A stretch of 64,000 nucleotides of DNA from Plantago major (GCA_026545765.1 CM048839.1:53614677-53678676), one strand, 5' to 3'; counted from the stretch's first letter, positions 11,101-23,522 are shown. The notes: generated by a model not told the origin, from the sequence alone. Translations and numbers: made by a program.

Positions 11101-13671
11101 TCAGATATCTGAGATGTCAATTACCTCTGTTGGAGGCTCAGATGTTTGTCTCACAGAAACTTGTGCAGATTCTGGAATCTTTTCTTGTGATTAAGGCCTT
11201 GATGCCTCATCAATTTCCATATGTTGTGAGGATTGAGTGGGCAACTCCTCAACAACTTCTACTTCTTTTTGAACCTGTTAAGTAGAATGTGTTAGTAAAA
11301 AAAAAATGATCAGAGATTATTCTTTGAGGAGTGGAAATATCTGATTGACATACCTTCTCTATAGAAGGTTCAGATACTTGTTCCTCAGAGGCCTTGGAAG
11401 CCTCTGGATTCTTCTCTGAAGAGATAGACTTTTCAGTCTCTTCATTTTTCTTCTCAGTTGGAGCCTATTAGAAACGAACACTTATTAGTCAAGTGTATCA
11501 ACGAATATCTGAAAAATTATATCTTAAGGAACTCTCTATCATCTGTAGCACAGGCTCAGATTCCTTAAGTTGTGAGGGTGTGGAAGCCTCCTTCTCAGTT
11601 TCTGAGGCAAGCTTCTCAGCTTCCTCTTGTTCTCGTGTTTCTAATTCAGCCTGTAACAAAGAAATTCTATTAAATAACAAGATTATGTGGCACAAAATAT
11701 CACAAGTAGAGAGTTAAACCATTCAGATACCTGAGCAATGTCAGGCTGATTGGTCACTGGAACTTGTGACCCTTCTATGCGTTGGTCTTGTTGTTCCATT
11801 TCATCTTCTTTGTTTGAAGTTTCAGGTACTTCAGACCTTGCTTGAGTATGCAACTCAGTTGCCTCCCAGTTGATCATTACGGCGGATGTCTCAGTTTGAT
11901 CCCTCTCATTGAGTTGGGGAACCTGCTCTTTTGCACGATTTTCTTCAAAGAATGAAAGATCTTTGGTATCTGCACTCAAGTACCATTTCATGATATCCTT
12001 ATCCATTTGTTGTGGTTGTTGTGCTTGAGACAGACTGTTGAGTGTTGAGGCAATGGCAGTATCCTCCAACACTAAGTTATCACTCATTAGAGCATCTTCA
12101 ATATGCTTTAGTCTTTCTTGCTCTGATGGTGTAATTTGTGCAGTTACCTTGGACAAAGTTGCTTCTTCAGCAACCTTTGAAACAGGTGCTTGTTCAGAAA
12201 CCTGTGGTGTAGGTTCTTCTTCAGATACCTCTACACCAGTTACCTTTTCAGTAACCTTAGCCCTTTTTTATTTTTCTAGGACTCGAGAGATGACTAATTC
12301 ATCATCTTCATCGTCAGAGCTCTCATCGGCATTGGGGACTGATTGGTCCATAATTCCTGTGGTTTCTGCATATAGGGCTTGGTATCTGTCACTACTTTCT
12401 TTAGCAGTATTGATGAGTTCATCAGCAAGGCTTTCGGCAATAGTCTTAACATTTCTGAAAGCACTTTTTCTTGCTGAGTCTACTTGTTCAGTAGTCGATA
12501 CCTCTTTTGCAGCATTGATGAGTTCATCTGCAGCGACGGCAGGTATCTGGGAATCGACAACCTCAATGGGTGTGCCTTCTGATTTGCCAGCAGACTTCTT
12601 CCGTGAATTTCTGGGCTTCTTGGTCGCAACTTTTTCCTCAGATACCTCTTTAGTCTTTCGCTTCTTGGAACCTTTCTGAGATCCAGTAACCTTTTTCATC
12701 ATGTTTGTATACTCATACTTTTAGAGTAGGTTACTGTTGACTATGTCTGCCTTCTCTCTGAGCTCAATGCCAAGCTTTTCCAGCAAGTAGCATATCTTTA
12801 GACCATAGCTTACTGTGGTCTTTGGCTCAGCAAGTCCTTTAGCGATTGTAGGCTCAAAGCTTTGAATATTCTTCACAAATTTCATGAAGGCATACTTTTC
12901 CCAATTGAAAGGGTTTTCCAGCCTTTTGTCTTGTTGTTGCAATAAGAACATCATCATCCAGCGTTCTTGGCTTATCTGGTCAGCACCTCCTTGTAAACCA
13001 TCAAAGCATCTGTAAAGAATGCATGCCAACACATCCCAGTGAACCGGCAGATGTCTGGTTCTGATGTCAGCAAGCTTGAAATCAGTGGGTGTATCTGATT
13101 TTTCAAGATCACACACGTCACTGAACAATTGTTTTACACCTTCAAGGAGATCATCATCCTTGGTGTCTATTTCAAAATCCTTTCCAAGATTTTGAAGGTC
13201 AAACAACTTGCAGAAAGTTGTTGAGTCCAGAAGGATTTCCTTTCTTTGGACTGACGTTTTTATAGACACTATTGCAGTGCCTTCTGTAATACAGGATATA
13301 ATCCTGGAGTTGTTGTAAAATTCCAGTACATCCAGTGAAGAGAATCCACTGGGAACAGCAGATAAAAAACCTTTGATTTGTGCCTTTTCAAGCATGTCAA
13401 GGATTAACTTCATGTCGGCTTTACTTTCAATAGCAGCCGTGAGGTACTCCTCAATCATGGCACCACCCCAAATCATTCTGTGATTTGAAGTCCAATGATC
13501 GGGATTGAAGTTCCCTACCAATCGATTGTTAGTAACTACCAACTCTGGTGCTTGCTTTTCAGCAATACCAGTGGTAGTATTTTGGGATTTCTGGGTAGTT
13601 GATCGTTTGGGGGCCATCTCTTTATATAGCGTGAGTTTTTCGAAGGTCTGAAAGAGATTAATGTGAAACAT
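8105..13671 (-). pseudogene. Post-pol (envelope-like) coding region of the Copia element
   Basis: Downstream of pol lies a long stretch of open minus-strand segments: a MAPKRSTTQKSQ-starting block at 12721-13671 (about 300 codons, resembling domains annotated as plant transposon protein), Lys/Glu/Ser-rich acidic blocks at 11.5-12.7 kb and 10.0-10.6 kb including coiled-coil-like Gln/Leu/Glu runs, and a basic RGRGRGNKRK block leading into a globular-looking end at 8105-9289. Between 10.85 and 11.75 kb, short repeated coding blocks alternate with splice-like signals. Sire elements are known for an extra frame here. No clear transmembrane or fusion-peptide region was recognised, so envelope function is not supported. 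Treated as a fossil; several breaks are likely. Confidence 0.55.
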
Positions 13672-14254
13672 TAGTGATTCTTTGCAGAAAAACTAATTTG
13701 GGAGCAGAGATTCGCAGAGAAAATAGAAGAAAGAAATTTGTTATTCTTGTGCAAGTCGGAATGTTGGATTAGGCGAAAGTGAATTCTTTTGCCAAAATCC
13801 TATATATATAGCAATGTAATCTCAACAGTCACATACATACAAATTAATTTTGTGTGTAATTATCTGTGTATTGCAGACAGGCGTGGGTAAAAGCTTGTTC
13901 GGCATTAAATGCGTAGTGGGCCCTGTCTGAATTTCAATAGTCCACTATTTACTGAGAGTTAATCTCTGCCGTAAAGATCAATCGCCCATTTCATCAAGGG
14001 TCACCATTGCTTCTTCAGCAATGATCACAATCAACAATTGTAATTGTGCCCATTTAATGAATTTTGGCTATTAGCTATCTAAATCACGTTTCTGTGTGAA
14101 TGAGAACACTGTTGTAACTGATTCTATCTTATACTTGTTGTCTTTTCAAAGTTTTTCACAAAGATAGATATAATTCAAATTTAAAGATAGTAGTTAACTG
14201 TAGACAGTTGTACTATTCTGTTTTGTGTTCCTCCTCACTGAGTGATCTAGATAT

Positions 14255-14384
14255 CTGAATACCCGTCTCAGAGATCTTCAAATAGCCATTTTACCCTTTA
14301 GCCTTTGGTTTCTGGATACCCGTTCCAGATTCATCTTTTCTGGATACCCGTTCCAGATTTCTCTTCTCTGGATACCCGTTCCAA
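14255..14384. repeat. 28-bp tandem repeat with a small hairpin
   Basis: CTGGATACCCGTTCCAG occurs at 14312, 14340 and 14368 (last base changed in the third), an exact 28-bp period, with a diverged relative at 14255. Each unit has complementary CTGGA/TCCAG arms around TACCCGT. It lies between the end of pol and the post-pol region of the Copia element. Confidence 0.85.
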
Positions 14385-14502
14385 ATCCCTTTTCTCTCTC
14401 CTTTGATATCTTCTTCAGATATCTGAACTTTTTCAGTTCTTTGGTAGCTCCATTAGTCCAAGACTGTATCTTAAGGCTAAGAATCTACTTTCTTGTAGTG
14501 GC

Positions 14503-17500
14503 TTAGAAGATATCTGCAAGTTGGTCTTCAGTGCCAATCTTGAGTATCTCTATATTGCCTTTTTCAACATGGTCTCTGATGAAGTGGTGTCTAACATCAA
14601 TGTGCTTTGTTCTAGCATGAAACTTAGGATTCTGAGTTATGGCAGTAGCACTTGTGTTGTCACAGAAAATGGGAGTTTTCTCTTCATTGAGTCCATAGTC
14701 TCTGAGTTGTTGTTGTATCCACAATATTTGTGAAGCACAACACCCAGAAGCAATATATTCAGCCTCTGTGTTAGATGTAGCAATTGAGTTTTGTTTCTTG
14801 CTGAACCATGATATCAATCTAGCACCAAGAAATTGACAAGTTCCTGAGGTACTTTTTCTATCAAGCAATGATCCAGCATAGTCAGCGTCTGAATAGCCAA
14901 CCAAACTCAATCCACTGTCTTTTGGATACCACAATCCAACTTCTACAGTATCCTTTACGTACCTTAATATCTTCATAGAAATGTTGTAGTGTGATTGCAT
15001 TGGATTTGTCTGAAATCTAGCACACACTCCAACTGCATATTGAATATCAGGTCTACTTGCAGTGAGGTACAGTAGAGACCCAATCAATTTCCTATACTTG
15101 TGTTCTTCAACACTCTTGTCAGATTCAGTATAGGTCATTTTGGTTCCAATGCTCATAGGTCTCTTAGCATTCTTTTCAGAAGGCTTTAGATTGAACTTGT
15201 TGAGCATGTCTTTTGCATACTTTGTTTGACTAATGAATATTCCATCATTGAGTTGCTTGACTTGTAGCCCTAGGAAGTAATTCAATTCTCCCATCATGCT
15301 CATCTCGAATTTACCTTTCATGAGTTCAGCAAAGTCTTCACAAAGTTGCTTGTCTTTAGATCCAAATATAATGTCATCAACATATACTTGAACTAAAAGC
15401 AGTTTCCCATCATGGTTCGATGTGAAGAGTGTTTTATCAACATCTCCTTTCTTGAAACCACTTTCTAGTAGGTATCTGGCCAATGTATCATACCATGCTC
15501 TTGGAGCTTGTTTACCCATCTGAGCTTTCTGAAGCTTATAGACCATCCTACTTTCTGATGAAACTTCAAAACCTGGTGGTTGCTCAACATAGACTTCCTC
15601 AACAAGTTCACCATTTAGAAATGCACACTTGACATCCATTTGATAAACTGTAAAGTCATTTTGAGCTGCGAAGGCTAGAAAGAGTCTTATTGCATCCAAT
15701 CTTGCAACTGGTGCATAAGATTCATCAAAATCTAGTCCTTCAGTCTGGGCGAATCCCTTGGCAACCAACCTAGCTTTGTTTCTGGTTATTTCACCAGACT
15801 CATTCATTTTGTTTCTGAAAACCCACTTGGTTCCGATTACAGATATTCCGTTAACAAATTGTACCAGTTTCCAGACTTTGTTTCTCTCAAATTGATCCAA
15901 CTCTTCTTGCATTGCAGATATCCAATCCTGATCTTTTAATGCTTCTTCTATAGTATTTGGTTCAATGTTTGAGATGAAACATCCATAGAGACAATTTGCA
16001 TTTTCAGCGATTGCTCTTCTAGTTCTAACTCCTTGGTCTATTGGACCAATCACATCCTTTGCAGGATGATTTCTTATCCATTTCATGATGGGTTTTGAAC
16101 TAGTAGGATCAATATCATTTTCATTTGAATGTGAATCAATATGATCTTGATGAGATACTTGTGCAGTATCTGAGATATCTGACATATGGGAAATGCCATG
16201 GATATCTGACAGTTTTTCAGTGTTAGAGATATATGGGACTTGCATTTCAGCAATCTCGTTTTCAGATACCTCTTCATGATGAAGGTTCTCAGTAACCTGT
16301 TCCATTTCTGGAGTTCTCATAGGAAATTCTTCATCATGTCTTAGAGTCATCTGGTTGTTACTAAGCATAGGTTGCTTTTCATCGTCAGACTCATCCTCTA
16401 TTTGAATGATAGAATTGTTTCCTTCTGAGGATCCTTTTTCAGAATCTTTAATCATTAGTTCTTTGAACCTATCTGAGAGATCATCATTCAAGAGTACATT
16501 CTTGTTTCCTTCATAGAACACTACATGAACAGATTCTTCGATCTTTTGCGTTCTTTTGTTGTAGATTCTGTAGGCTTTGCTATTTAGAGAATAACCAAGA
16601 AATACTCCTTCATCTGCCTTTGGTTGAAATGTTCTGAGGTATTCTTTTCCATTGTTAAGAACGAAACATCTGCAACCAAACACCCTTAGATGTTTGATAC
16701 TAAGGGGTCTACCACTGAAAAGCTCGTAAGGAGTTTTGTCATGGTGTTTGTTAATCAGACATCTATTCTGAGTGTAGCATGTTGTGTTTACAGCTTCAAC
16801 CCAACAGATTTCACTTATTTCAGTGTCAGCAAGCATTGTTTTTGCTGCTTCTTTCAGGGTCCTATTCTTTCTTTCAGCAACACCATTTTGTTGTGGTGTC
16901 CTTACAGAAGATAGTTGATGTTGTATACCTTTGCAAGTACAAAACTCTTTGATGTACTGGTTCACAAACTCAGTACCATAGTACGATTCTGACATGATAC
17001 CTTGTCATTTTTCATGACTTCGAGCTTATTCAGCAAGTTAGGTATCTCAACCCTTGCATCAGATTTGTGTTTGAGAAAGACAACCCAAGTGAATCTTGAG
17101 TAATCATCAATAACAACCAGACCATACTTCTTTCCTTCATAACTAGTTACTAAGGATTTAAACACATCCATATGTAACATTTGCAGTGGCCTTTCACTGG
17201 AATGTCTAGTTTTAGACATGAAAGATGTTTTGGATTGTTTTCCCATTTGGCAAGCTGAGCATACACCTTCTTTTCTATATGTCATTTTGGGTAAACCAAC
17301 CACCAACTCTTTCTTGGCTAGCTTATTCAGAGTTTTGAAATTCAAGTGACTCATTCTTTTATGCCATAGCCAATTTTCTTCAGTGTGGCCAAATTGACTC
17401 ACCATGAGACATTCTTCGGTTGTGGCGGATGCCCAATCAGCAACATAAAGATTTCCTTTACGCCTTGCAACCAAGACTGTCTTCTTTAACTCATTGTCAA

Positions 17501-19100
17501 TCACTTTACATAGTTTTGACTTGATCTTGACAATGTACCCTTTGTCTACTTGTTGACTCATGCTTAGGAGATTATATTTCAATCCCTTTACATGAAGTAC
17601 TTCAGAAATTGTAAGGGCTCCAAACTTCAAATTACCAAAACCTATGGTTGGATTTTCATCTCCTCCAGCAAACCTGATAATTGGTCCATCATTGCATTTT
17701 TTGTAGTCAATCAGATTTGCTTTGTCTCCTGTCATGTGCTTCCCACATCCACTATCAAAATGCCACTTTGAATTAGTCTTTAGAGTGTTCTCATCAGCCA
17801 TTAGACAAGGTTCAATGTTGGAGATATCTGGAAAGATTTCTTCAGCCATTCCACACACTTCTTTCTTCTTTTGACCAAAGTCAATTACTTCATGAGATAC
17901 ACCGCACATTTCTGGGGAAGGCAGTGTGGAATCATCTGAATCCTCATCCTCAGAATCAGATTCAATATCTAGAGCATCCAGTTGGATTTGAGTCTTTTTT
18001 CTTTCTTCAGTGAGCATAGCTCTCTGACTTCTTTTGAAGATTCTTCTGTCTTTCTTGTCACCTGTCTTTAGTTTGTTGAAGGCAGGACAATCCTTCTTGA
18101 AATGACCAGGTTTCTGACAATAGAAACAGATATCGTTTCCGATTTCTGCTTCCTCAGTACTTGATGCTTTCTGAGCCGACTTGTTCAGCGAGCTTTGCAT
18201 ATTTTTGTACTGGTGGTAGTTTTAGCCTAGATGCTTTTTCAGCTTCTCTTTGACTTTTCTTCTCTCAATTTCTCGACTGACATATTTTCCCATTTGCTTT
18301 ACAGCAAGAGCATCCTCAGTCACCTCCTTGCCTTTCTTCTTTTCAGAAGTTCCTTGAGCAACTAGAGCAACATTCTGCAACTTCTCAGTTGTTTGTTCTC
18401 TCTGAATTGTCTCATAGTCAACAGTGGCAAGGTGAGAGAAAAGTTCCACAGGAGTGATATTTGGCATTCCTTGGTTAAAGTAGAAAACTTTGTGTGTTCC
18501 CAGTTATGATTTAGACTTCTCACAATAGTCTTAATCTTTTCTGACTGGGTATATCTATTACTCTCACCAAGTGCAGCCATGTCACTCATAAGTGTTGTAA
18601 ACCGGAAATCTAGTTCTTCAAGAGTCTCGGTGGGACCTTGTTTAAAGTTTTGGAATTTGAGCTTCAAAACTTCGAACTTGTTTTCCTTTGTTTTCTCGAT
18701 CAAACCTGATTTCTTCAATCACTTGCTGGCCACTTTCGCGTTTTGCACTCCACGATTTACCTTGTATGTGCTCGAGTAGAAACGTATGATGATATTACGA
18801 GCACGACCATCCAATCGATTTCTCTTGGCATCTTCCGATGTCCAGAGCTCTCTGAGCTTTGGTTCAGTAAATAACTTGGTAGTAGGTCTCCCACCGTTGG
18901 CCTTGTCTGCGTGAAGCCCCATCGCTTTGTTCTCTGTCTACCATTAGAAACCTCTATGACTTGCTTGAGTTGTTGAATGACTATTGGGCCATTCTTTTTA
19001 CTTGATCATTTCGTCCGATGGCTTCTAGGTGGAGCATCATGTTGTTCTTCCATTTTTCATAATTCTCTGGCTTGAGAATTGGGGCGTCACTTAAAGACAT
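14503..19100 (-). pseudogene. Copia gag-pol region
   Basis: Starts at an ATG at 19100 (MSLSDAPILKPENYEKWK). Parts in order on the minus strand: gag (about 19100-18200), CCHC zinc knuckle CFYCQKPGHFKKDC (about 18130), protease with WHFDSGCGKHMTGD (about 17770), GAG-pre-integrase HKRMSHLNFKTLNKL (about 17370), integrase (about 17200-16500), reverse transcriptase with [14 protein letters not shown] and the catalytic YVDD (about 15380), and RNase H with [17 protein letters not shown] and ADIF at the end. The 14503-16995 block is open for 830 codons. The region as a whole is broken at about half a dozen points. In living relatives it makes the capsid and the enzymes for reverse transcription and integration. 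Confidence 0.9.
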
Positions 19101-19198
19101 CCTGCAACAAACACACTAAACAAACAAATCAAGTGTAGGTGAAAAGCATTTAGTGGGCACTTATCTAGGATCTAGGTTCAATGCAGAAGGAGAGGGAA

Positions 19199-19216
19199 CC
19201 TCCTGCTCTGATACCA
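19199..19216 (-). other. Primer binding site (initiator Met tRNA)
   Basis: TGGTATCAGAGCAGGAGG on the minus strand, two bases after the 5' LTR. It is complementary to the 3' end of plant initiator methionine tRNA, the usual Copia primer. Confidence 0.9.
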
Positions 19217-19218
19217 CT

Positions 19219-20872
19219 TGTTGGTCCAGATAACGGCAAAGTAAAAGACTAGAGGGGGGTGAATAGTCTTTTAAAACTTTTGACGATAAACACAGTTTCT
19301 CAGATATCTGTGAAGATATCTGGTACTTAATTTCAGAGAGCGGAAGACTTTTCGGTGATAAGTGCACGTGCTCAGCAAGATGAGTGTAAGTACTTTGCAA
19401 GATAAGTAAAGCAAGTAATAAACTGCAGAAAGTAAATAACACAAGTCTTTTTATAGTGGTATCTGAAGGTGGCGTAATCCTTCAACTAATCCACTTCGGC
19501 CTTTCTCATACCTAGAATCCACTAAGACAGATAAATGAGGTAACCTTACAGATATCTTCTCTTGATTCCTAAATACACTAGGTTCCCAACCAAGTGTTCC
19601 CCCTGAGTTATTCCCCGGCTTTCACAACCAAGTACTTCTTGTACTCAGAAACCTTTTGAGCTGTTCCTTAGTTTCCCAAACTAAGTACTTCTTGTGCTCA
19701 ATAACCTTGGAGTTATTCCTTAGTTTCCCAAACTAAGTACTTCATGTACTCCACGCCGTTTTAGGTGTTGGTTAAGGTAAATTGTCAGGTGAGCTTCTTT
19801 AATAACTTGTTCAGTTATTCAGATAGCTCTATGAATCAAGTATACTTAATACACTTTGCAATGTATGGTATCTTGTTCTCTACTGGCCCAAGTCTATGGT
19901 AAGTGTTCAAGAGAATGAAACTCAGATATGAAATCTTAGTTCAACTCTTTCACAAATAACAATGCTCGTTAAGGATCAGGACACTTAGAACTTTGGTGCT
20001 ACTTAGAATCAAGAGCTTTGGTCGCAACAGAAAGCTTGAAGGTAAGTAGTAAGCTTGAGAGAGCTTGTGCGTGAGAGTATTCAATATAAGTTCAGTGATC
20101 TAAGGTGTTCAGTGTATGTTCTCAAGCAGTCTAAGTGTTGATATTTATAGATGAATTTGAGTGCCGTTTGAATAGTATCTGTTAGGCTTAAATCAAATTC
20201 AAACTATTGATATCTGAGTATAGTACTGTAGCAGGTTTGTCTTCTTTTTCAGAAGCTACCGTTTTTGTTCAGACATATCTGTCCGTGCATTTAATGCACT
20301 GTACTATACTTTGTCATGTAGTGTCAACGAAACTATGCATTGTATCAGAGATCTTATTTTATCAGAGTTTTCTGAAGCTTTGCATGTTCTTTTTCATAGA
20401 TTATCACAACTCCAGATACCACTTGTTGAAACAACTTTGTTATAATATATTTCTTTTCAGAAACATATTTTATGTCCAAGGTATCTGAGTATAGATATCT
20501 GTGGGCACTTTCCTCGTCTCAGAAACCTTTTATTCTCAGATATCTTTTGCAACAATTGTGTTTCGAAACACTTGTTTCTTCAAGATATCTGGACATAGGT
20601 ATCTGAAAAACCTTTGTCTTCAGCAATCTTGTGCAGTCTTCAAATCTTCAAATCCGTTGAACTTTTCCTGCTGGATGCCTTCTTCTTGATCTTCTTCAGA
20701 AAATAAAAATTACATTTCGAGACCTAACATCCTATACAAGATTTGCTAGACTATCATACTTAGTGAATTTCCTCTTTTACAGTGTTCAAGTGAACTAAGA
20801 GTACTAACCACCTTTCTGAGCTAAGATAAGTCATTAGGTTGCTGATCAAAATCTAAACAGATATTCCTAACA
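19219..20872 (-). repeat. 5' LTR of the Sire-type Copia element
   Basis: 1,654 bp, partner of 6071-7710. The promoter for the element would lie here on the minus strand; a TATTTATAG-like word near 20140 is a candidate TATA region but was not confirmed. Another copy of the same LTR family stands alone at 53255-54745. Confidence 0.9.
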
Positions 20873-20938
20873 CTTTTCATTCTTATGATGATGATGATCC
20901 AATCTCGGGAGACCAAGTCCCCATTCGATTTTGATAAA

Positions 20939-21610
20939 TGTAACACCATAAAGTTTTAGAGAGTTTAAAGGTATTTAGAATGCTACTTATCCCATAAAGG
21001 TGAACCCTTATTTTCTGGAATCCACCCAGAAGGACTCAAAGTTGGGCGTGCTTGCTCTGAAGCCATCATAGTACGGGTAGGTGATCCCCTATATAGGAAG
21101 TTAATCTTTGCGCGCACGAGTGACAACATGGTGTGCGGGAAAGAATATGCATGTGTTGCTTTGTGGGGCCAACATATCATGGGAAGAGCATATCAGGAGT
21201 AATAGTGTTGGGCCTGACCCACATGGGGATGGGTGTTATAAAGGGTATCAGGGCTGAACAAATCGTTAACGTACAAGGGTAGACACTTGGTTTGGCGTTG
21301 CACGACAGGGACGTTGCATAATTTTAGAGGAGGTGAATGTAATGTCCCAAAGTTTTAAAGAGATTAAATTGATAGATATCGCTAGCATACCAGTACGGTG
21401 CATTTTTCTTTTTGAGAATTAATACATAAGAACTCCATAAAAGCATGCTTTCTTTGGAACAATATTAGAAATCTTGGATGAGGCACTCATATATTCTCCC
21501 GGTGTGCAGAAAATGAAATGTGTGGATTTGTAGGGCCAGTATATCACCCGAAGAGCAGTACATGGGTAACCGCTCTAGCCAACAATATGATGAAGCGTTA
21601 CAAGACCACC
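20939..21610. repeat. Two diverged LTR-like direct repeats
   Basis: TGTAACACCATAAAGTTTTAGAG at 20939 and TGTAATGTCCCAAAGTTTTAAAG at 21338 start two similar stretches about 400 bp apart. Both later contain a GGTGTGC...GGGCCA-TATATC/ATATC...GAAGAGCA-TAC pattern. A TGTAACACC start is typical of some plant Gypsy LTRs. No internal domains were seen, so this may be a degenerate LTR pair with tiny interior or a tandemly duplicated LTR. Confidence 0.4.
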
Positions 21611-22367
21611 CATATATCAGTCTAATTTACTATGACGATAAAGAAGAGCTAGTGACAGTATCTCACTTTCACGTCGACATCCACCCTCCTCACTCGTATT
21701 CAACCAATGTTAGTTATATGTTGTATTTTCTAGATTCACTAGCATGAATTGACTTAAAACTTACTGGTCATAATGGGCACCCCGACCCTACCTTGAACCT
21801 TTTAGTTGAACATGGTCCGCGTCCGTACTGGATTCAAAAATGTAAAACCAGACTTGGACCAAGATTTTAGGTTGAAACGAGACCCGTTGTCAGATTTTTT
21901 TTAATAGAATCATACTTATTTCTTGGATGTACAAATTAATATGAAACATAATAGAAAATCCTAAAGACAAACACACATAGTATTTTAGTATTTCAATCGG
22001 GACGGGTTCTACTTTATTCGTACCAAAGTGCACAATCCCGTTTAAAATAATTATGTCCGGGTCGGGGTATCTGCTGGAAACAGCGTCGTATCCATGTAAC
22101 AAGACCCAAACACTACATCGATCAGGTCGCAACATAGTTGTTAGTTTAAATAATAATTTTTTTGGTTCCCTCTCAACCGCCCCAAAAAAAATCGCTAAAA
22201 CATGTCAAGAATAATATTAGTGAAGAAAAAGTCTAGGACCACCCAAAAATATTTATACCGAAACATGTAAAGAATCATATTAGTGAAATTAAAAGGAAAA
22301 AAAAAGTTTGGGGAGCCAGGTCCCCGGACCACCCGAAATATTTTCACATAAACAAGTAAAACTCTAT
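21611..22367. other. Intergenic, nothing recognised
   Basis: AT-rich DNA. No coding block or RNA gene could be supported. Confidence 0.4.
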
Positions 22368-22582
22368 CCTCCCTCCGTTCTGGGTTCAACTTCTCACATT
22401 CCATTTTGAAAAGTCCCGATTTCAACTTTCCCTCCCTTAAATGGATAATCGCTCTTCTACTTTATTAACTCTCTCCCTCTCATACTTTATTCACTGTTTC
22501 TCATATTTTACTCACTTTATCTCCTACTTTATTCACCATTCTCTTAAAATTTGTGTCTGGATCCGCGGGATGGAGTGAGTGG
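22368..22582. mobile_element. Stowaway-type MITE
   Basis: CTCCCTCCGTTCTGGG at the left and CCGCGGGATGGAGTGAG at the right form an imperfect terminal inverted repeat of the common plant CTCCCTCCGTCCC type. The roughly 215-bp interior is pyrimidine-rich (ACTTTATT words) and noncoding. Moved in trans by a Tc1/mariner transposase in known families. Confidence 0.6.
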
Positions 22583-23522
22583 CAATTCTATGGAAACATA
22601 TGTAAATGTTGGGTAACATTTTATGATCAATGTCATTCTTTACAAACAACAACTTTACAAGTTAACATGATTTACTAAAATACTTTTTTTTACCATTGGG
22701 ACCCATTTGCCAATTTATGTTCAGAGTTTGGACTTGGAACCATTTAAAATATGCAAATGGTATGGTCTAATTTTGAAAGGGTGGGATCTCGACCTGGACC
22801 CACCTAATATAAATGGGTACGGGCAGGGCCTCTAGTACAACTATTGATGCAACAAATAGAGTGATGCATATGGTATATGACAATAAAACTTGGTGTATAA
22901 AGTAGCATTATACAAATTATGAAATAATATTATGTTTTAAATATGATATAGGAGTATTTAATAGTGTTCGCTCTCATTATAAATACTTCTTTTAATTTTT
23001 ACAAACCATACGTAGGATGACTTTATACGAAATGGTGATACCTTTGAATCATGAGTTCTAACTCAATGTAAAATTAATATGTTTATAAATTGAAATACAT
23101 TATCGTAAAAGTTTTAAAATTTATATCAATTCCCCGTCGACGGGTCATTTACTAGTTAAAAAAAAAAGTGAAAAATGAAAGGTGAAGTGTATTATTGGAA
23201 AAGTGGGTGCAGGAGTATTTTGATGTGGCATTTAATAGTTGGATGATGTGAAACGAAGAAAGAGGAAGAAGAAGGAGCCGACAAATCTCTTCCATGGAAA
23301 TGCAAATTCATCTGGAACCGCAAACGCAGGGAAGGTGGGCCACCTGTTTCCGCTTTATACTCGCTCAATTCTCTACCATGCCAGACATCACAAGACAGCA
23401 TCTCAACCTTCCTTCTATTCCACGATAATCATCTTCTTCTTCTATCCCAAATCATTCCCAATAATCTAATCTAACTTTGCAGTAATTGACACAGTTAACA
23501 GTGTCACTCTTTCTCCCAAATC
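22583..23522 (+). promoter_or_regulatory. Upstream region of the LESV gene
   Basis: No gene seen. The last 250 bp before the ATG lose the strong AT bias and have pyrimidine-rich words (TTCTTCTTC, CTCTTTCTCCC), as in plant 5' leaders. Precise transcription start and TATA box could not be fixed. Confidence 0.35.

Larger units (their letters stand above)
6071..20872 (-). mobile_element. Copia LTR retrotransposon, Sire/Maximus type, broken
   Basis: A 14.8-kb element on the minus strand with two LTRs (19219-20872 as the 5' LTR, 6071-7710 as the 3' LTR), each beginning TGTTAGGAATAT and ending in CCAACA on that strand. A 5-bp duplication CTTTT flanks it (6066-6070, 20873-20877). Domain order gag, zinc knuckle, protease, integrase, RT, RNase H is the Copia order. 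The large size and a coding region of over 5 kb after pol fit the Sire lineage, in which extra or envelope-like frames follow pol. Gag-pol looks broken at roughly half a dozen places. LTRs differ by about 2% in the stretch compared by eye, more in one patch near 7050-7150, so insertion is fairly recent (likely low millions of years). Confidence 0.9.

Noticed and set aside
12038-12679. 213-codon plus-strand frame
   Set aside because: Antisense to the Copia post-pol region; Ser-rich due to the complementary acidic codons.
14255-14384. CRISPR-like array
   Set aside because: Only three regular 28-bp units with no distinct spacers, in a plant retrotransposon. It is an ordinary tandem repeat.
19199-19216. 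Partial tRNA gene
   Set aside because: The match to initiator Met tRNA is only the complement of its 3' end, placed right after an LTR: a primer binding site.
6071-20872. Segmental duplication of 1.6 kb at 6 and 19 kb
   Set aside because: Explained as the two LTRs of one Copia element, with primer site, polypurine tract and target duplication.
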